NCBI GenBank assembly: GCA_902797925.1
Contig: CADBUT010000034.1
Span: forward strand, 1-13,961
Direction of reading: 5' to 3'
DNA from: an uncultured Spirochaetaceae bacterium
GTDB lineage: Bacteria; Spirochaetota; Spirochaetia; Treponematales; Treponemataceae
Length of the DNA stretch: 13,961 nucleotides
A program made the translations under genes and the position numbers. A model generated the notes under the pieces. That model was not told the DNA's origin. It saw only the letters and a list, made by a program, of their open reading frames with translations, and did not search any database. Positions 1 to 7,464 of the stretch are shown piece after piece. Within the stretch, counting starts at the first letter, position 1. Every line of letters begins with the position of its first letter.

Positions 1-3000
1 CATACAAGCTCGACATTCAGGCTGAAACAATCTTTCATGCCAAGAGCGAATCAAGCGGCGAAAGTGGCGGTAACGGAATCTTTGAAGGCTTTATAAGGCA
101 CACGCTTTTTGAAGCAGAAAAAAACGGCAGTCAGATTTGCTGTTCAAAGCAGATTGCAGAAACCCAAAAAGACGTGTCTATGAACGCCGTGTACACAGAC
201 GATAAGCCTTATTTTTTTGCGGAAAATCAGGAGCAATTCTCTAAGACAGTTCAGACAATCGGGCTTGAAAACATAAAGGAATGGAGCACTGATGCGCCGA
301 ATCTTTATCTATTAAAGACAGAACTTCTCTCAAAAGACGGAAATTCAATCGATTCAAGCATAATGCGGATAGGCTTTTGCACATGCACTTTTGATGCAGA
401 CAAAGGCTTTTTCTTGAACGGCAAACATCTAAAGATACACGGCGCGTGCATGCACCACGATTTGGGCGCACTGGGCTCCGCTTTTAACAAAAGCGCGGCA
501 AGACGGCAGCTTGAAAAGCTTAAAAAGATGGGCGTAAACGCAATCAGAACATCGCACAACCCTTATGCGCCTTCGTTTTTAGACCTTGCAGACGAACTCG
601 GTTTCTTAATTGATTCCGAAGGTTTCGACATGTGGGAAAAGAACAAGACAGATTATGATTATGCAAACTATTTCAAAGAATGGGCTGCACGCGATACAGC
701 TTCTTGGGTAAGGCGCGACAGAAGCCATGTAAGCGTTTTCATGTGGAGCATCGGCAATGAAATTTACGACACACATCAAGGAAACGGGCTTGAAATCTCT
801 CAAAAGCTTGTAAAACTTGTGAAAAAGCATGATACGCTCCGCAAACTGCCGACGACAATAGCTTCTAACTACATTGCGTGGCAAGGTGCGCAACGCTGTA
901 TGCAGGAAGTTGACCTTGCAGGCTACAATTACACAGAGCGGCTTTATAATGAGCATCATAAAACTTATCCGCAGTGGAAAATCTATGGCAGCGAAACTTC
1001 TTCGACTGTGCAAAGCCGCGGCATTTACCATTTTCCGGCTTCGTTCCGCACGTTGACGCATGACGACGGCCAATGTTCTTCTCTTGGCAACTGTTCAACA
1101 AACTGGGGCGCAAAAGACAGTGCTGCGGCAATTTCAGCCGACAGAAATGCAGAATTCTGCCTCGGACAATTTATCTGGACAGGGTTTGACTATATCGGTG
1201 AGCCTACGCCTTATTTTTCGAAAAACTCATATTTCGGGCAGATTGACACGGCGGGCTTTGAAAAAGATTCGTTCTACGCCTATCAGGCAGAATGGACTGC
1301 AAAAGCAGATTCGCCGATGGTTCACATTCTGCCTTACTGGGATTTTAACGAAAATCAGCTTATCGACATAAGAGTTTTTTCAAACTGCGCCAAGTCTGAA
1401 CTTTTCTTTAACGGAAAATCTTTGGGCACTTTTGAGCATGATCATATAAGCGGCAATAAAATCTCCGGCGAATGGCAGATTCCTTATCAGAAAGGAACGC
1501 TGACTGCCAAAGGCTATGACGAAAACGGCCGCTGCATAGCCAAAGACGAGCAATCTTCGTTTTCAGATGCTGTCAAAATCGAAATAAAAGCCGATAACGC
1601 CGAAGACTTTGAGCGTTACAGGCTTTTTAGAGAAAAGCTGATTAATTCAGCTGAAACGCCAGACTTTGACAACCAGAACGAGCCTTGCCTGCTTTTTGTC
1701 AGCATAAGCACAAGCGATGCAGACGGGCACTTTGTAGCAAATGCCAGAAACCGCATTAGAGTGTCTGTAAAAGGCGGCAAGCTGCTCGGCTTAGACAACG
1801 GCGACAGCACAGACTACGAGCAATTTAAGACAGATGAGCGTTTGCTTTTCAGCGGTAAGCTTACTGCAATTGTTAAAGCCGATGACATTTTGCACGCGCC
1901 TTTGACTATAGAAGCTTCATCGGCAGGGCTATGCGGTGCAAAACTTGTCTATGAAAATTCAAGCTTTAAGGTTGAACAAACAGCTGCAGCAAGCACAGAC
2001 GGCGGCTTCATTCCAACTAGAAAGATTCAGCTTGTTGCAGACGGCAATTTAGATTTGTCGCCCCAAAATAAGTCGGTCAAAATTAAGGCTGAAATTTTCC
2101 CCAAAGAAGCTTCTGCGCAGCAGCTTTTGTGGCAGGCTGTCAGGCTTGAAGGAATCGAATCAAAATGCGTGCAAATCGAGCAGCTTGACAACACGCACAT
2201 TATAGTTCATGCAAAAAGCGACGGCAGTTTCCGTCTTCGCTGTTCATGCAAAAACGGCACAGATTTGCCGCAAATTATCTCTGAATATGAAATGTCTGTA
2301 AGCGGCATCGGCACATCTTCTCTTGATGCATATAATTTCATTTCCGGCTGCGAAGCATCGCTTTCGCTTAACAAAAAAGTCTTGAGCTTTCAAGGCGGCG
2401 TTTTTTCAGAAGAGCATAACTGGATAGGCTTTGAAGATGTGGATTTCGGCAAAGAGGGTTCTGATGAGATTACTATTCCAGTTTTTGCCTTTGAAAACGA
2501 GGTTTTGCTCAAATTGTGGGACGGAGTACCTGGTTCAAAAAACTGCAAGCTGCTTGAATCGCTAACATATAAGGCAAAAAGCATTTACAACCACTACCAG
2601 CCGAATACATGGAAGCTTTCAAGAAGGCTGTTCGGGATTCATACAATCTGCATTGAAACAGAAAGCAAGCTTTCGATAAAAGGCTTTGTTTTTGCAAAAT
2701 CGCCGAAAGCATTTGCAAAGCTTTCTAGCCTTGACGCATCAAGCATTACAGGAGATTCCTTCAAGAAAACTGAAGACGCTGTGCTTAACATAGGCAACAA
2801 TGTTGTAATTCAGTATGACGACATGGATTTTGGCAGCCAAGGCACAAGCCATTTAAAGCTTTCAGGCAGAGCACCGTCCGGGGCTAACACAATACAGCTA
2901 AGATTTTTGCCTCAAGATGATGCACAAGCCCAAGAAATTATAACAATTCTTGAAATAAGCCAATGCGGTGATTATCAGCTTTTTGATTTTGACTTTGTGA

Positions 3001-3080
3001 AAATCAAAGGGCTTCAAAAAGTGTCCTTTGTCTTTCTCCCCGGCTGCAACTTCGATTTTAAGAATTTTACATTTTCTTAG
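1..3080 (+). CDS. Glycoside hydrolase family 2, probable beta-galactosidase (5' partial)
   Basis: The frame is open from the left edge (first full codon at base 3) to TAA/TAG-type stop at 3080, giving 1025 visible residues, so the true start lies outside the window. Most of the N-terminal sugar-binding jelly-roll is missing. What remains is a GH2 Ig-like sandwich ending around base 390, then a TIM barrel: the SHNP motif at about 552-563, the acid/base Glu in WSIGNE (759-761) and the probable nucleophile Glu in YGSE (993-995). A DUF4982-like domain (about 1290-1560) and a GH2 C-terminal Ig domain with LLGLDNGD (about 1690-1930) follow. After that come a bacterial Ig-like stretch and two CBM6-like modules sharing a D-x-DFG motif (near 2421 and 2805). 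By family this enzyme hydrolyses terminal beta-galactosides of oligo- or polysaccharides, but specificity within GH2 (galactosidase, glucuronidase, mannosidase) cannot be settled from motifs. Whether it is exported cannot be judged without the N-terminus. Both catalytic glutamates are present, so it is probably active. Confidence 0.9.
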   Translation, partial: YKLDIQAETIFHAKSESSGESGGNGIFEGFIRHTLFEAEKNGSQICCSKQIAETQKDVSMNAVYTDDKPYFFAENQEQFSKTVQTIGLENIKEWSTDAPNLYLLKTELLSKDGNSIDSSIMRIGFCTCTFDADKGFFLNGKHLKIHGACMHHDLGALGSAFNKSAARRQLEKLKKMGVNAIRTSHNPYAPSFLDLADELGFLIDSEGFDMWEKNKTDYDYANYFKEWAARDTASWVRRDRSHVSVFMWSIGNEIYDTHQGNGLEISQKLVKLVKKHDTLRKLPTTIASNYIAWQGAQRCMQEVDLAGYNYTERLYNEHHKTYPQWKIYGSETSSTVQSRGIYHFPASFRTLTHDDGQCSSLGNCSTNWGAKDSAAAISADRNAEFCLGQFIWTGFDYIGEPTPYFSKNSYFGQIDTAGFEKDSFYAYQAEWTAKADSPMVHILPYWDFNENQLIDIRVFSNCAKSELFFNGKSLGTFEHDHISGNKISGEWQIPYQKGTLTAKGYDENGRCIAKDEQSSFSDAVKIEIKADNAEDFERYRLFREKLINSAETPDFDNQNEPCLLFVSISTSDADGHFVANARNRIRVSVKGGKLLGLDNGDSTDYEQFKTDERLLFSGKLTAIVKADDILHAPLTIEASSAGLCGAKLVYENSSFKVEQTAAASTDGGFIPTRKIQLVADGNLDLSPQNKSVKIKAEIFPKEASAQQLLWQAVRLEGIESKCVQIEQLDNTHIIVHAKSDGSFRLRCSCKNGTDLPQIISEYEMSVSGIGTSSLDAYNFISGCEASLSLNKKVLSFQGGVFSEEHNWIGFEDVDFGKEGSDEITIPVFAFENEVLLKLWDGVPGSKNCKLLESLTYKAKSIYNHYQPNTWKLSRRLFGIHTICIETESKLSIKGFVFAKSPKAFAKLSSLDASSITGDSFKKTEDAVLNIGNNVVIQYDDMDFGSQGTSHLKLSGRAPSGANTIQLRFLPQDDAQAQEIITILEISQCGDYQLFDFDFVKIKGLQKVSFVFLPGCNFDFKNFTFS

Positions 3081-3110
3081 AAAACAGAAGACAAGACTGC
3101 TTAAATCCCG

Positions 3111-3162
3111 GTCGTTAATCGACACTTACATAATTGCGTCGATATAAAGTTTATTGTATAAT
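3111..3162 (+). promoter_or_regulatory. Candidate promoter and operator of the ROK regulator
   Basis: A perfect -10 hexamer TATAAT lies at 3157-3162, with a weak -35 (TTGCGT, 3134-3139) 17 bp upstream. A perfect inverted repeat ATCGAC (3118-3123) / GTCGAT (3138-3143) overlaps the -35, its half-sites 20 bp apart centre to centre, about two helical turns. A third GTCG half-site lies at 3111-3114. ROK repressors commonly bind inverted repeats and control themselves, so this could be an autoregulatory operator; that role is inference. Confidence 0.45.
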
Positions 3163-3213
3163 TTCAGCAAAAAGATGCTTTTCAGCAGAGTTTAATAAAA
3201 AAAGAGGACAAAA

Positions 3214-4311
3214 ATGGCTATCGGCAAAACTAAATATTGGCAAATTTGCTCAATCCTTAAGTTAATTTATCAGAATCCCGGCATAACTAGAAAAGAATTA
3301 AGCAACCTTCTGTGCATAGATAAAGCCATGATAACGCATATTGTAAATTACCTTACGGCTGACAAGTGGCTTATAAAACAAAATCATTTTGCAAAGAAGA
3401 TACCGCTGTCGTTGAACGAAAACCGGCTATACGTTGCCGGAATCGAGATTCAGCCGGAATATCAAAGATTCGCTGTCTGCAATATTCAGGGTACTATTCT
3501 TTATACTAAGGAATGGTCTCTTCAGCGCCCGGAAATTTCAGATTTTCTTTTTGGGGAATTGACAAAAGCTATAAATGAATGCGGTTACGATATTTTTGCG
3601 GTAGGACTTGCAATTCCGGGTGTCTGTGACAATGAAAATAAGCGGATAATTGCGTCTAATCCTTTCGGCATAAAAATTCCAAGAGAACTGCCAAAGTCAC
3701 TTGGCGAAAAGGAAATTCCGCTCTTTATTGAAAATGACACAAGATGCCTCGGCTGGAATAAGGTTGCGTTTGAAAAAGATTTCGGCAATTTCCTTCTGGT
3801 CGTGTATCAGTGTATCGAAAACCCAAAAAATAAAGACGAATTTATACGTATTTCAAACGGTCTCTCGCTTTTCTCAAAGGGCAATTCCTGGGCTGGTGCA
3901 CACAACTGCGCAGGTGAAATCCCTGATTTATTCAGCATAAGAGAATATGTAGGCGAGCATAATTTTATTCCATACAGCGAAAAGCTTAAAATGAAGAACG
4001 ATCCACAGCTAAAAGCAACTGTTCTTAAGAACATTGCTATCAGATCCAGCTATACTTCAACGCTGTTTGATACAGAAAAGCTTTATACATATATTTCAGG
4101 TCTTGATATAGGAAACGATTATACGGATCTTTTAAAGAGCTACATGGATAAATTCCACTTTTATCCTACAGTTCAGCATACAGAAATAGTAACTTCACCT
4201 CTGGAATCTTTCACAATAGCAAAAGGTGCATGTGCTTTTGTTTTTGAAAATCTGTTTGTTCATCCTTGTGACAGAGATATTCCACAAAGCTTAATAATCA
4301 AAGCTAAATGA
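3214..4311 (+). CDS. ROK-family transcriptional regulator, degenerate sugar-kinase fold
   Basis: This 365-aa protein has an N-terminal winged helix-turn-helix (about residues 8-60, with the recognition region near CIDKAMITHIVNYL) followed by a ROK actin-like ATPase fold. Recognisable ROK pieces are the first beta-hairpin after GIEI (76-79), GLAIPGV (131-137) and IENDTR (172-177), matching the family's ENDAN. The glycine-rich phosphate loop is not recognisable, the sugar-binding GE(I/L)GH motif reads GEIPD (234-238), and the cysteine-rich zinc motif CxCGxxGC is absent. The protein is therefore probably a DNA-binding regulator rather than a kinase, with an altered ligand pocket. SD AGAGGA (3203-3208) sits 5 nt before the ATG. 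It lies 133 bp after the GH2 gene on the same strand and could regulate it or a linked carbohydrate locus, which is inference from position. The family includes NagC, Mlc and XylR; the effector here is unknown. Confidence 0.82.
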   Translation: MAIGKTKYWQICSILKLIYQNPGITRKELSNLLCIDKAMITHIVNYLTADKWLIKQNHFAKKIPLSLNENRLYVAGIEIQPEYQRFAVCNIQGTILYTKEWSLQRPEISDFLFGELTKAINECGYDIFAVGLAIPGVCDNENKRIIASNPFGIKIPRELPKSLGEKEIPLFIENDTRCLGWNKVAFEKDFGNFLLVVYQCIENPKNKDEFIRISNGLSLFSKGNSWAGAHNCAGEIPDLFSIREYVGEHNFIPYSEKLKMKNDPQLKATVLKNIAIRSSYTSTLFDTEKLYTYISGLDIGNDYTDLLKSYMDKFHFYPTVQHTEIVTSPLESFTIAKGACAFVFENLFVHPCDRDIPQSLIIKAK

Positions 4312-4334
4312 ACGGACCTTCTGCGCAAATAAAA

Positions 4335-4377
4335 AAACACCCGGAGTTATCTTTCCGGGTGTTTCTGCAGTCTTTTT
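4335..4377. terminator. Bidirectional intrinsic terminator
   Basis: An 11-bp perfect stem, AAACACCCGGA (4335-4345) with TCCGGGTGTTT (4354-4364), encloses an 8-nt loop. It lies between the convergent ROK gene and the small exported-protein gene. Read on the - strand it is followed directly by a run of T residues (complement of the A run from 4331). Read on the + strand it has TTT in the stem and a T6 run at 4373-4378 a little further on. It can serve both genes and should work best for the - strand one. Confidence 0.88.
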
Positions 4378-4387
4378 TCAGCTGAAA

Positions 4388-4747
4388 TTATTTGTCAAAC
4401 AAAACGAATGAATAGAAATATGTCTTGTTTTTTTCGTAGTCTGTCTTTGTAATTGTCGGACGCATATAAGAATAAGAGAAATAACCCTTTTCTTTTGTGA
4501 AAGCAATGATTCTTTCACGGGCAATCTTTATTGCATCATATTCATCATAAGTAAAGCGGTTTGTTGAATAAATAAAACGTGCTTCACCAAGCATTTCAGT
4601 ATATTCAATTGAAATGGTATAACCATCATAAGGTTCTGTAATCAAAACAGTAAGCGGTACTGCTGATTCCTGGTTCTGCTGTGACTGGGCAAATGCTCCA
4701 ACAACAACAAAGCAAAGCAAAGCTACGACAATCAAAATCTTCTTCAT
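4388..4747 (-). CDS. Small exported protein of unknown function
   Basis: The 119-aa product starts with a textbook Sec signal peptide: MKK, a hydrophobic stretch to about residue 17, and a GAFA-Q site giving likely cleavage after residue 20. The mature part (about 99 aa) is rich in Tyr, Thr and charged residues, has no cysteine and no further membrane segment, so it should be soluble in the periplasm or outside the cell. I do not recognise the family. SD AGGAG (4754-4758 on the complement) lies 6 nt from the ATG, a strong and clear start. It appears to be transcribed alone, with its own candidate promoter 180 bp upstream and the shared terminator behind it. A stray lipoprotein reading is unlikely because no lipobox cysteine is present. 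Confidence 0.8.
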   Translation of the reverse strand: MKKILIVVALLCFVVVGAFAQSQQNQESAVPLTVLITEPYDGYTISIEYTEMLGEARFIYSTNRFTYDEYDAIKIARERIIAFTKEKGYFSYSYMRPTITKTDYEKNKTYFYSFVLFDK

Positions 4748-4911
4748 AATAAACTCCTATAAACCCGTTGAGAACAGCAACCATGGACGATTTGGAGCCG
4801 CTTTATCACGGAAGAATTGAAAGAGATGAAACTTACAGTTCCTGTTTCTATCAATTTATTTAACAAAATGTTTCTTCAAATGTTACAAGTTTTTTACTCG
4901 TTTTTGAAGTA

Positions 4912-4962
4912 TCCATATATATGGAATAAATTTACAATATATTGATTTTTCCAAAAAGTCAA
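4912..4962 (-). promoter_or_regulatory. Candidate promoter with a 14-bp palindrome at the start site
   Basis: On the - strand TTGACT (4957-4962) and TATTGT (4934-4939) are separated by 17 bp and match the -35 and -10 consensus at 5/6 and 4/6. The predicted start is near 4927. Immediately downstream lies a perfect palindrome TCCATATATATGGA (4912-4925), well placed for a repressor. This would give the 119-aa protein gene a leader of about 180 nt. The region is AT-rich, so chance matches are likely. Confidence 0.35.
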
Positions 4963-4964
4963 AT

Positions 4965-5705
4965 TTAAAACGTTGAATAAGGTACTATTCTTGAAATATT
5001 TACAAGAAGCTCAAGTTTTGCAACATATCTGCCCGACTGAATGCTTAATAACGGGTAATTTTCAAGCAAAACAGTACCTGATATTTCTTTTGGCTTGTTC
5101 TTTGTAAAGCCCTGCACATACTCTCTGACTGCTTTTAAAATGGCTTCTGCATAAGCGTCGTGAATTCCATTGTCACCGTCACGGATTGAGCCTGAACCTG
5201 TTCCTGCTATTTTGGGAAATTTTACAGAATTCCAATGCTGCCTTAAAGCATACTGCAAGTCTGTTCTTTCGTATGCAACCCAGCACGAAAAACGGCTCTC
5301 ATCTGCCTTTAGCTGCGAAAAGCTTATGTTTTTGTCTCCGAGCTTTATCTCTGATATCGGTGTATATTCAAAAAATTCTTCGACATTCCGCATTTTATCA
5401 GAAGGTGTATACGTGAAATTCCAGCCGTAGATTAGACCTTCAAGTATAAACGGAACAGAAGTCCGCATGTGAGTAATTGCAAATGTGAGCGCACCGTTTT
5501 TTGATTCATCCAAATCTTCTACGCAGCTTGGTTCAGGTTCAATAAGAACCCAAACCGGAAACTTTAATGTTCTTTGAGTTGCAAGAACCTGAGAAAACAA
5601 ATTGCACGATGCGCCTGCTAAAAGACAAATGCAGACAAAAAGACGGATAAAAGGTTTGGCGCGTGAGAAAAAAGCTGCTAATAATTTTGTTTCCATACTT
5701 TCCAT
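4965..5705 (-). CDS. Exported or lipoprotein-like protein of unknown function
   Basis: I chose the ATG at 5703-5705 (246 aa) because GGGAA (5713-5717) lies 7 nt ahead of it; an in-frame ATG at 5741 would overlap the rhomboid gene further and has no better site, and the ATG at 5694-5696 is also possible. The N-terminus is basic then hydrophobic (LFVCICLLAGASC), a signal sequence. The GASC stretch could be a loose spirochaete lipobox, or cleavage could occur after VLA, so lipidation is uncertain. The mature part carries a Trp/Tyr-rich region and a C-terminal helix-strand region; I do not recognise the family. The gene start overlaps the rhomboid stop by 28 nt, which implies coupled translation at the end of the cluster. 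A secreted partner encoded next to a rhomboid protease invites the idea of a functional link, but nothing in the sequence proves it. Confidence 0.7.
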   Translation of the reverse strand: MESMETKLLAAFFSRAKPFIRLFVCICLLAGASCNLFSQVLATQRTLKFPVWVLIEPEPSCVEDLDESKNGALTFAITHMRTSVPFILEGLIYGWNFTYTPSDKMRNVEEFFEYTPISEIKLGDKNISFSQLKADESRFSCWVAYERTDLQYALRQHWNSVKFPKIAGTGSGSIRDGDNGIHDAYAEAILKAVREYVQGFTKNKPKEISGTVLLENYPLLSIQSGRYVAKLELLVNISRIVPYSTF

Positions 5706-6331
5706 GGATTTATTCCCATTCTGACAATAAAATAAAACCAAGCAAAAACGAAACCAGAAAGATGTGCTAAATGAGCAACATTGCTTGAACCGATAAACTG
5801 ACCGCCAAAATCAATTACCGCATATACGATAACAAGAATTGGCGCCGGTAATGGCAAAATGCCAAAAATAAATATCATATTCCGTGGAAAAATAACCGCA
5901 TAAGCCAGAAGAACTGCATAAATCGCCCCGGAAGCACCCAACAGGCTGTAGTAATATGCCATAATGTTTCCGGATAAAGCTGACAGATAATAAGCTGCAA
6001 ACGAAACTAATCCACAAAAAATGCCGGACAGCAAATAGAATAATAAAAATTCTTTTGAGCCTATAGCTTTTTCGACTGAAAAACCAAAAAAGAATAGACC
6101 TAACATATTAAAGAAAACATGCTGAAAATTTCCATGGGTAAACATGTATGTAAAAAACTGCCAGTATGCATGTTTATAAATGACGTTAATAACATTCAGC
6201 GAAAAATAACTGAAAAGCGCCGGTTTAAGCACAGACAAAAAAAAGACAACAATGTTTATGATTATAAGCCACAAAGTGACATTCCACATTTCGTAACGGA
6301 AAGGTGTTCTTATTTTTGAAGAAAAACTCAT
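5678..6331 (-). CDS. Rhomboid-family intramembrane serine protease
   Basis: The 217-aa protein has about six hydrophobic helices and the rhomboid signatures: HGNFQHVFFN with His71 and Asn75 on helix 2, the GASGA motif with catalytic Ser134, and AHLSGF with catalytic His190 on the last helix. The dyad is complete, so it should be an active inner-membrane protease that cleaves transmembrane segments or nearby loops of membrane proteins. The length matches minimal six-helix bacterial rhomboids. The usual Trp-Arg pair in the L1 loop reads Trp57-Gln58. The ATG at 6329-6331 has SD AGGA (6336-6339) and lies 13 nt after the diguanylate cyclase stop, so both are likely on one mRNA. The substrate is unknown; the overlapping exported protein is one candidate. 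Confidence 0.93.
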   Translation of the reverse strand: MSFSSKIRTPFRYEMWNVTLWLIIINIVVFFLSVLKPALFSYFSLNVINVIYKHAYWQFFTYMFTHGNFQHVFFNMLGLFFFGFSVEKAIGSKEFLLFYLLSGIFCGLVSFAAYYLSALSGNIMAYYYSLLGASGAIYAVLLAYAVIFPRNMIFIFGILPLPAPILVIVYAVIDFGGQFIGSSNVAHLAHLSGFVFAWFYFIVRMGINPWKVWKQNY

Positions 6332-6344
6332 AAATTCCTGTAAA

Positions 6345-7463
6345 TTATATTTTTAATTCTGCTTTCTTAGAAGCTGATTTCTTTTTTCTGGCAGGCTTTT
6401 TTTCTATATAGATTGTCGTTCTGTTTCTGCCGTTATTCTTTGACTCATACAAAGCTTCGTCAGCGTGTTCAACGAGAAGTTTTGGTGTCATTTCTTTCAA
6501 GCCGAAATACATTGAAATTCCAACCGAAATAGAGACTTTCATGTGCTGATCTTCAAAGACAAAATCTTTGGTTTCTACAGCTTTGCGGATATTTTCTGCA
6601 ATTTCAAAAGCCTGATCCTGTTCAACGTCACAAAGAAGAACAACAAATTCCTCACCGCCGTAGCGTGCTGCCAAATCTTCTGCGCGGACAGTATTCTTTA
6701 TGATCTGCGCGACCTCGATAAGAACCATGTCACCGCAGGCATGACCATAAGTGTCGTTGAATTTCTTAAAATGGTCTATGTCGAGCATAAAAACCGCAAG
6801 GCTGCGCGAATCTACAAATGCGTGGTCTATTTTGTCCATCAAAACCGAAAAGAAGTAATGCTTAAGCTTAAGATGCGTCATCATGTCGGTTGTCGTCATG
6901 TCCATAAGCGTTGCGTTATTTATGGCAATTGCCGCAAGAGACGCAATAGTCATTATCTGGTTCTTTTCATAGCTTGAATAGACATTGCCTTCGCCCAAGT
7001 CAATTCTCTCGCCTAAAACAAGAAAACCGTTCAAGCGGTTCTTTACTTTAAGCGGAACAATCAGAGAAGGGTGGAGCGTTTCAAGAAAGGCTATTTCTTC
7101 TTTTCTGGACTTTAGAATATCAACCATTTCCTCATATGTATATGTCATATTGGTTGATTCAAGCAGTTGAATTGCAGGATGGTCTACAGGTACAGAATAA
7201 TTTATGTCAGAAGCAAGCTCCATACCGTTGTAGTTAGAATCCAATGTAAAGGCATTTGCTTCAAAGCCGTTCAGCGTGAACAAAGCGGCACTTAAAGTGC
7301 GCATCTGACACATACAGATATATAACATTGATTCAATTACTTTCTTAATCTCAAGAACTGAAGAGAGGCTTTTGGAAATTTCTAGCAGCTGCTTCAAATC
7401 ATAGATTTGCTTCTCGTAGTTACTGAGACTATTAGCAGGTATAGCTATTGAATCAATATTCAT
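6345..7463 (-). CDS. GAF-GGDEF diguanylate cyclase
   Basis: The 372-aa cytoplasmic protein has an N-terminal helix, a GAF sensor domain (about 20-185) and a GGDEF domain (about 190-352). It would make cyclic di-GMP from two GTP. The active-site motif is GGEEF (269-273), metal-binding Asp228 and substrate residues Asn236 and Asp245 are present, and RAED (260-263) forms the product-inhibition I-site at the correct spacing. The usual DxLTGLxNR linker is degenerate (DMMTHLKLKH, 193-202). The last 17 residues are very lysine-rich (KKPARKKK and so on), unlike a standard cyclase. Its ATG follows the stop of the upstream gene by 1 nt and no strong SD is visible, pointing to translational coupling. 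The GAF ligand is not predictable. In treponemes c-di-GMP affects motility and virulence; the role here is inferred from family. Confidence 0.92.
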   Translation of the reverse strand: MNIDSIAIPANSLSNYEKQIYDLKQLLEISKSLSSVLEIKKVIESMLYICMCQMRTLSAALFTLNGFEANAFTLDSNYNGMELASDINYSVPVDHPAIQLLESTNMTYTYEEMVDILKSRKEEIAFLETLHPSLIVPLKVKNRLNGFLVLGERIDLGEGNVYSSYEKNQIMTIASLAAIAINNATLMDMTTTDMMTHLKLKHYFFSVLMDKIDHAFVDSRSLAVFMLDIDHFKKFNDTYGHACGDMVLIEVAQIIKNTVRAEDLAARYGGEEFVVLLCDVEQDQAFEIAENIRKAVETKDFVFEDQHMKVSISVGISMYFGLKEMTPKLLVEHADEALYESKNNGRNRTTIYIEKKPARKKKSASKKAELKI

Positions 7464-7464
7464 A

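Noticed and set aside
606..1073. Open antisense frame of 155 codons within the GH2 gene
   Set aside because: It lies opposite a strongly supported catalytic domain, has no SD and its product is like no known protein; it is a shadow of the real gene.
3214..4311. ROK protein as a sugar kinase (glucokinase or fructokinase)
   Set aside because: It has an N-terminal winged helix and lacks the zinc motif, the GE-GH motif and a clear phosphate loop.
5706..5741. Longer start at ATG 5741 for the exported protein
   Set aside because: It adds a non-hydrophobic stretch before the signal sequence and a greater overlap with the rhomboid gene, while the ATG at 5705 has GGGAA at 7 nt.
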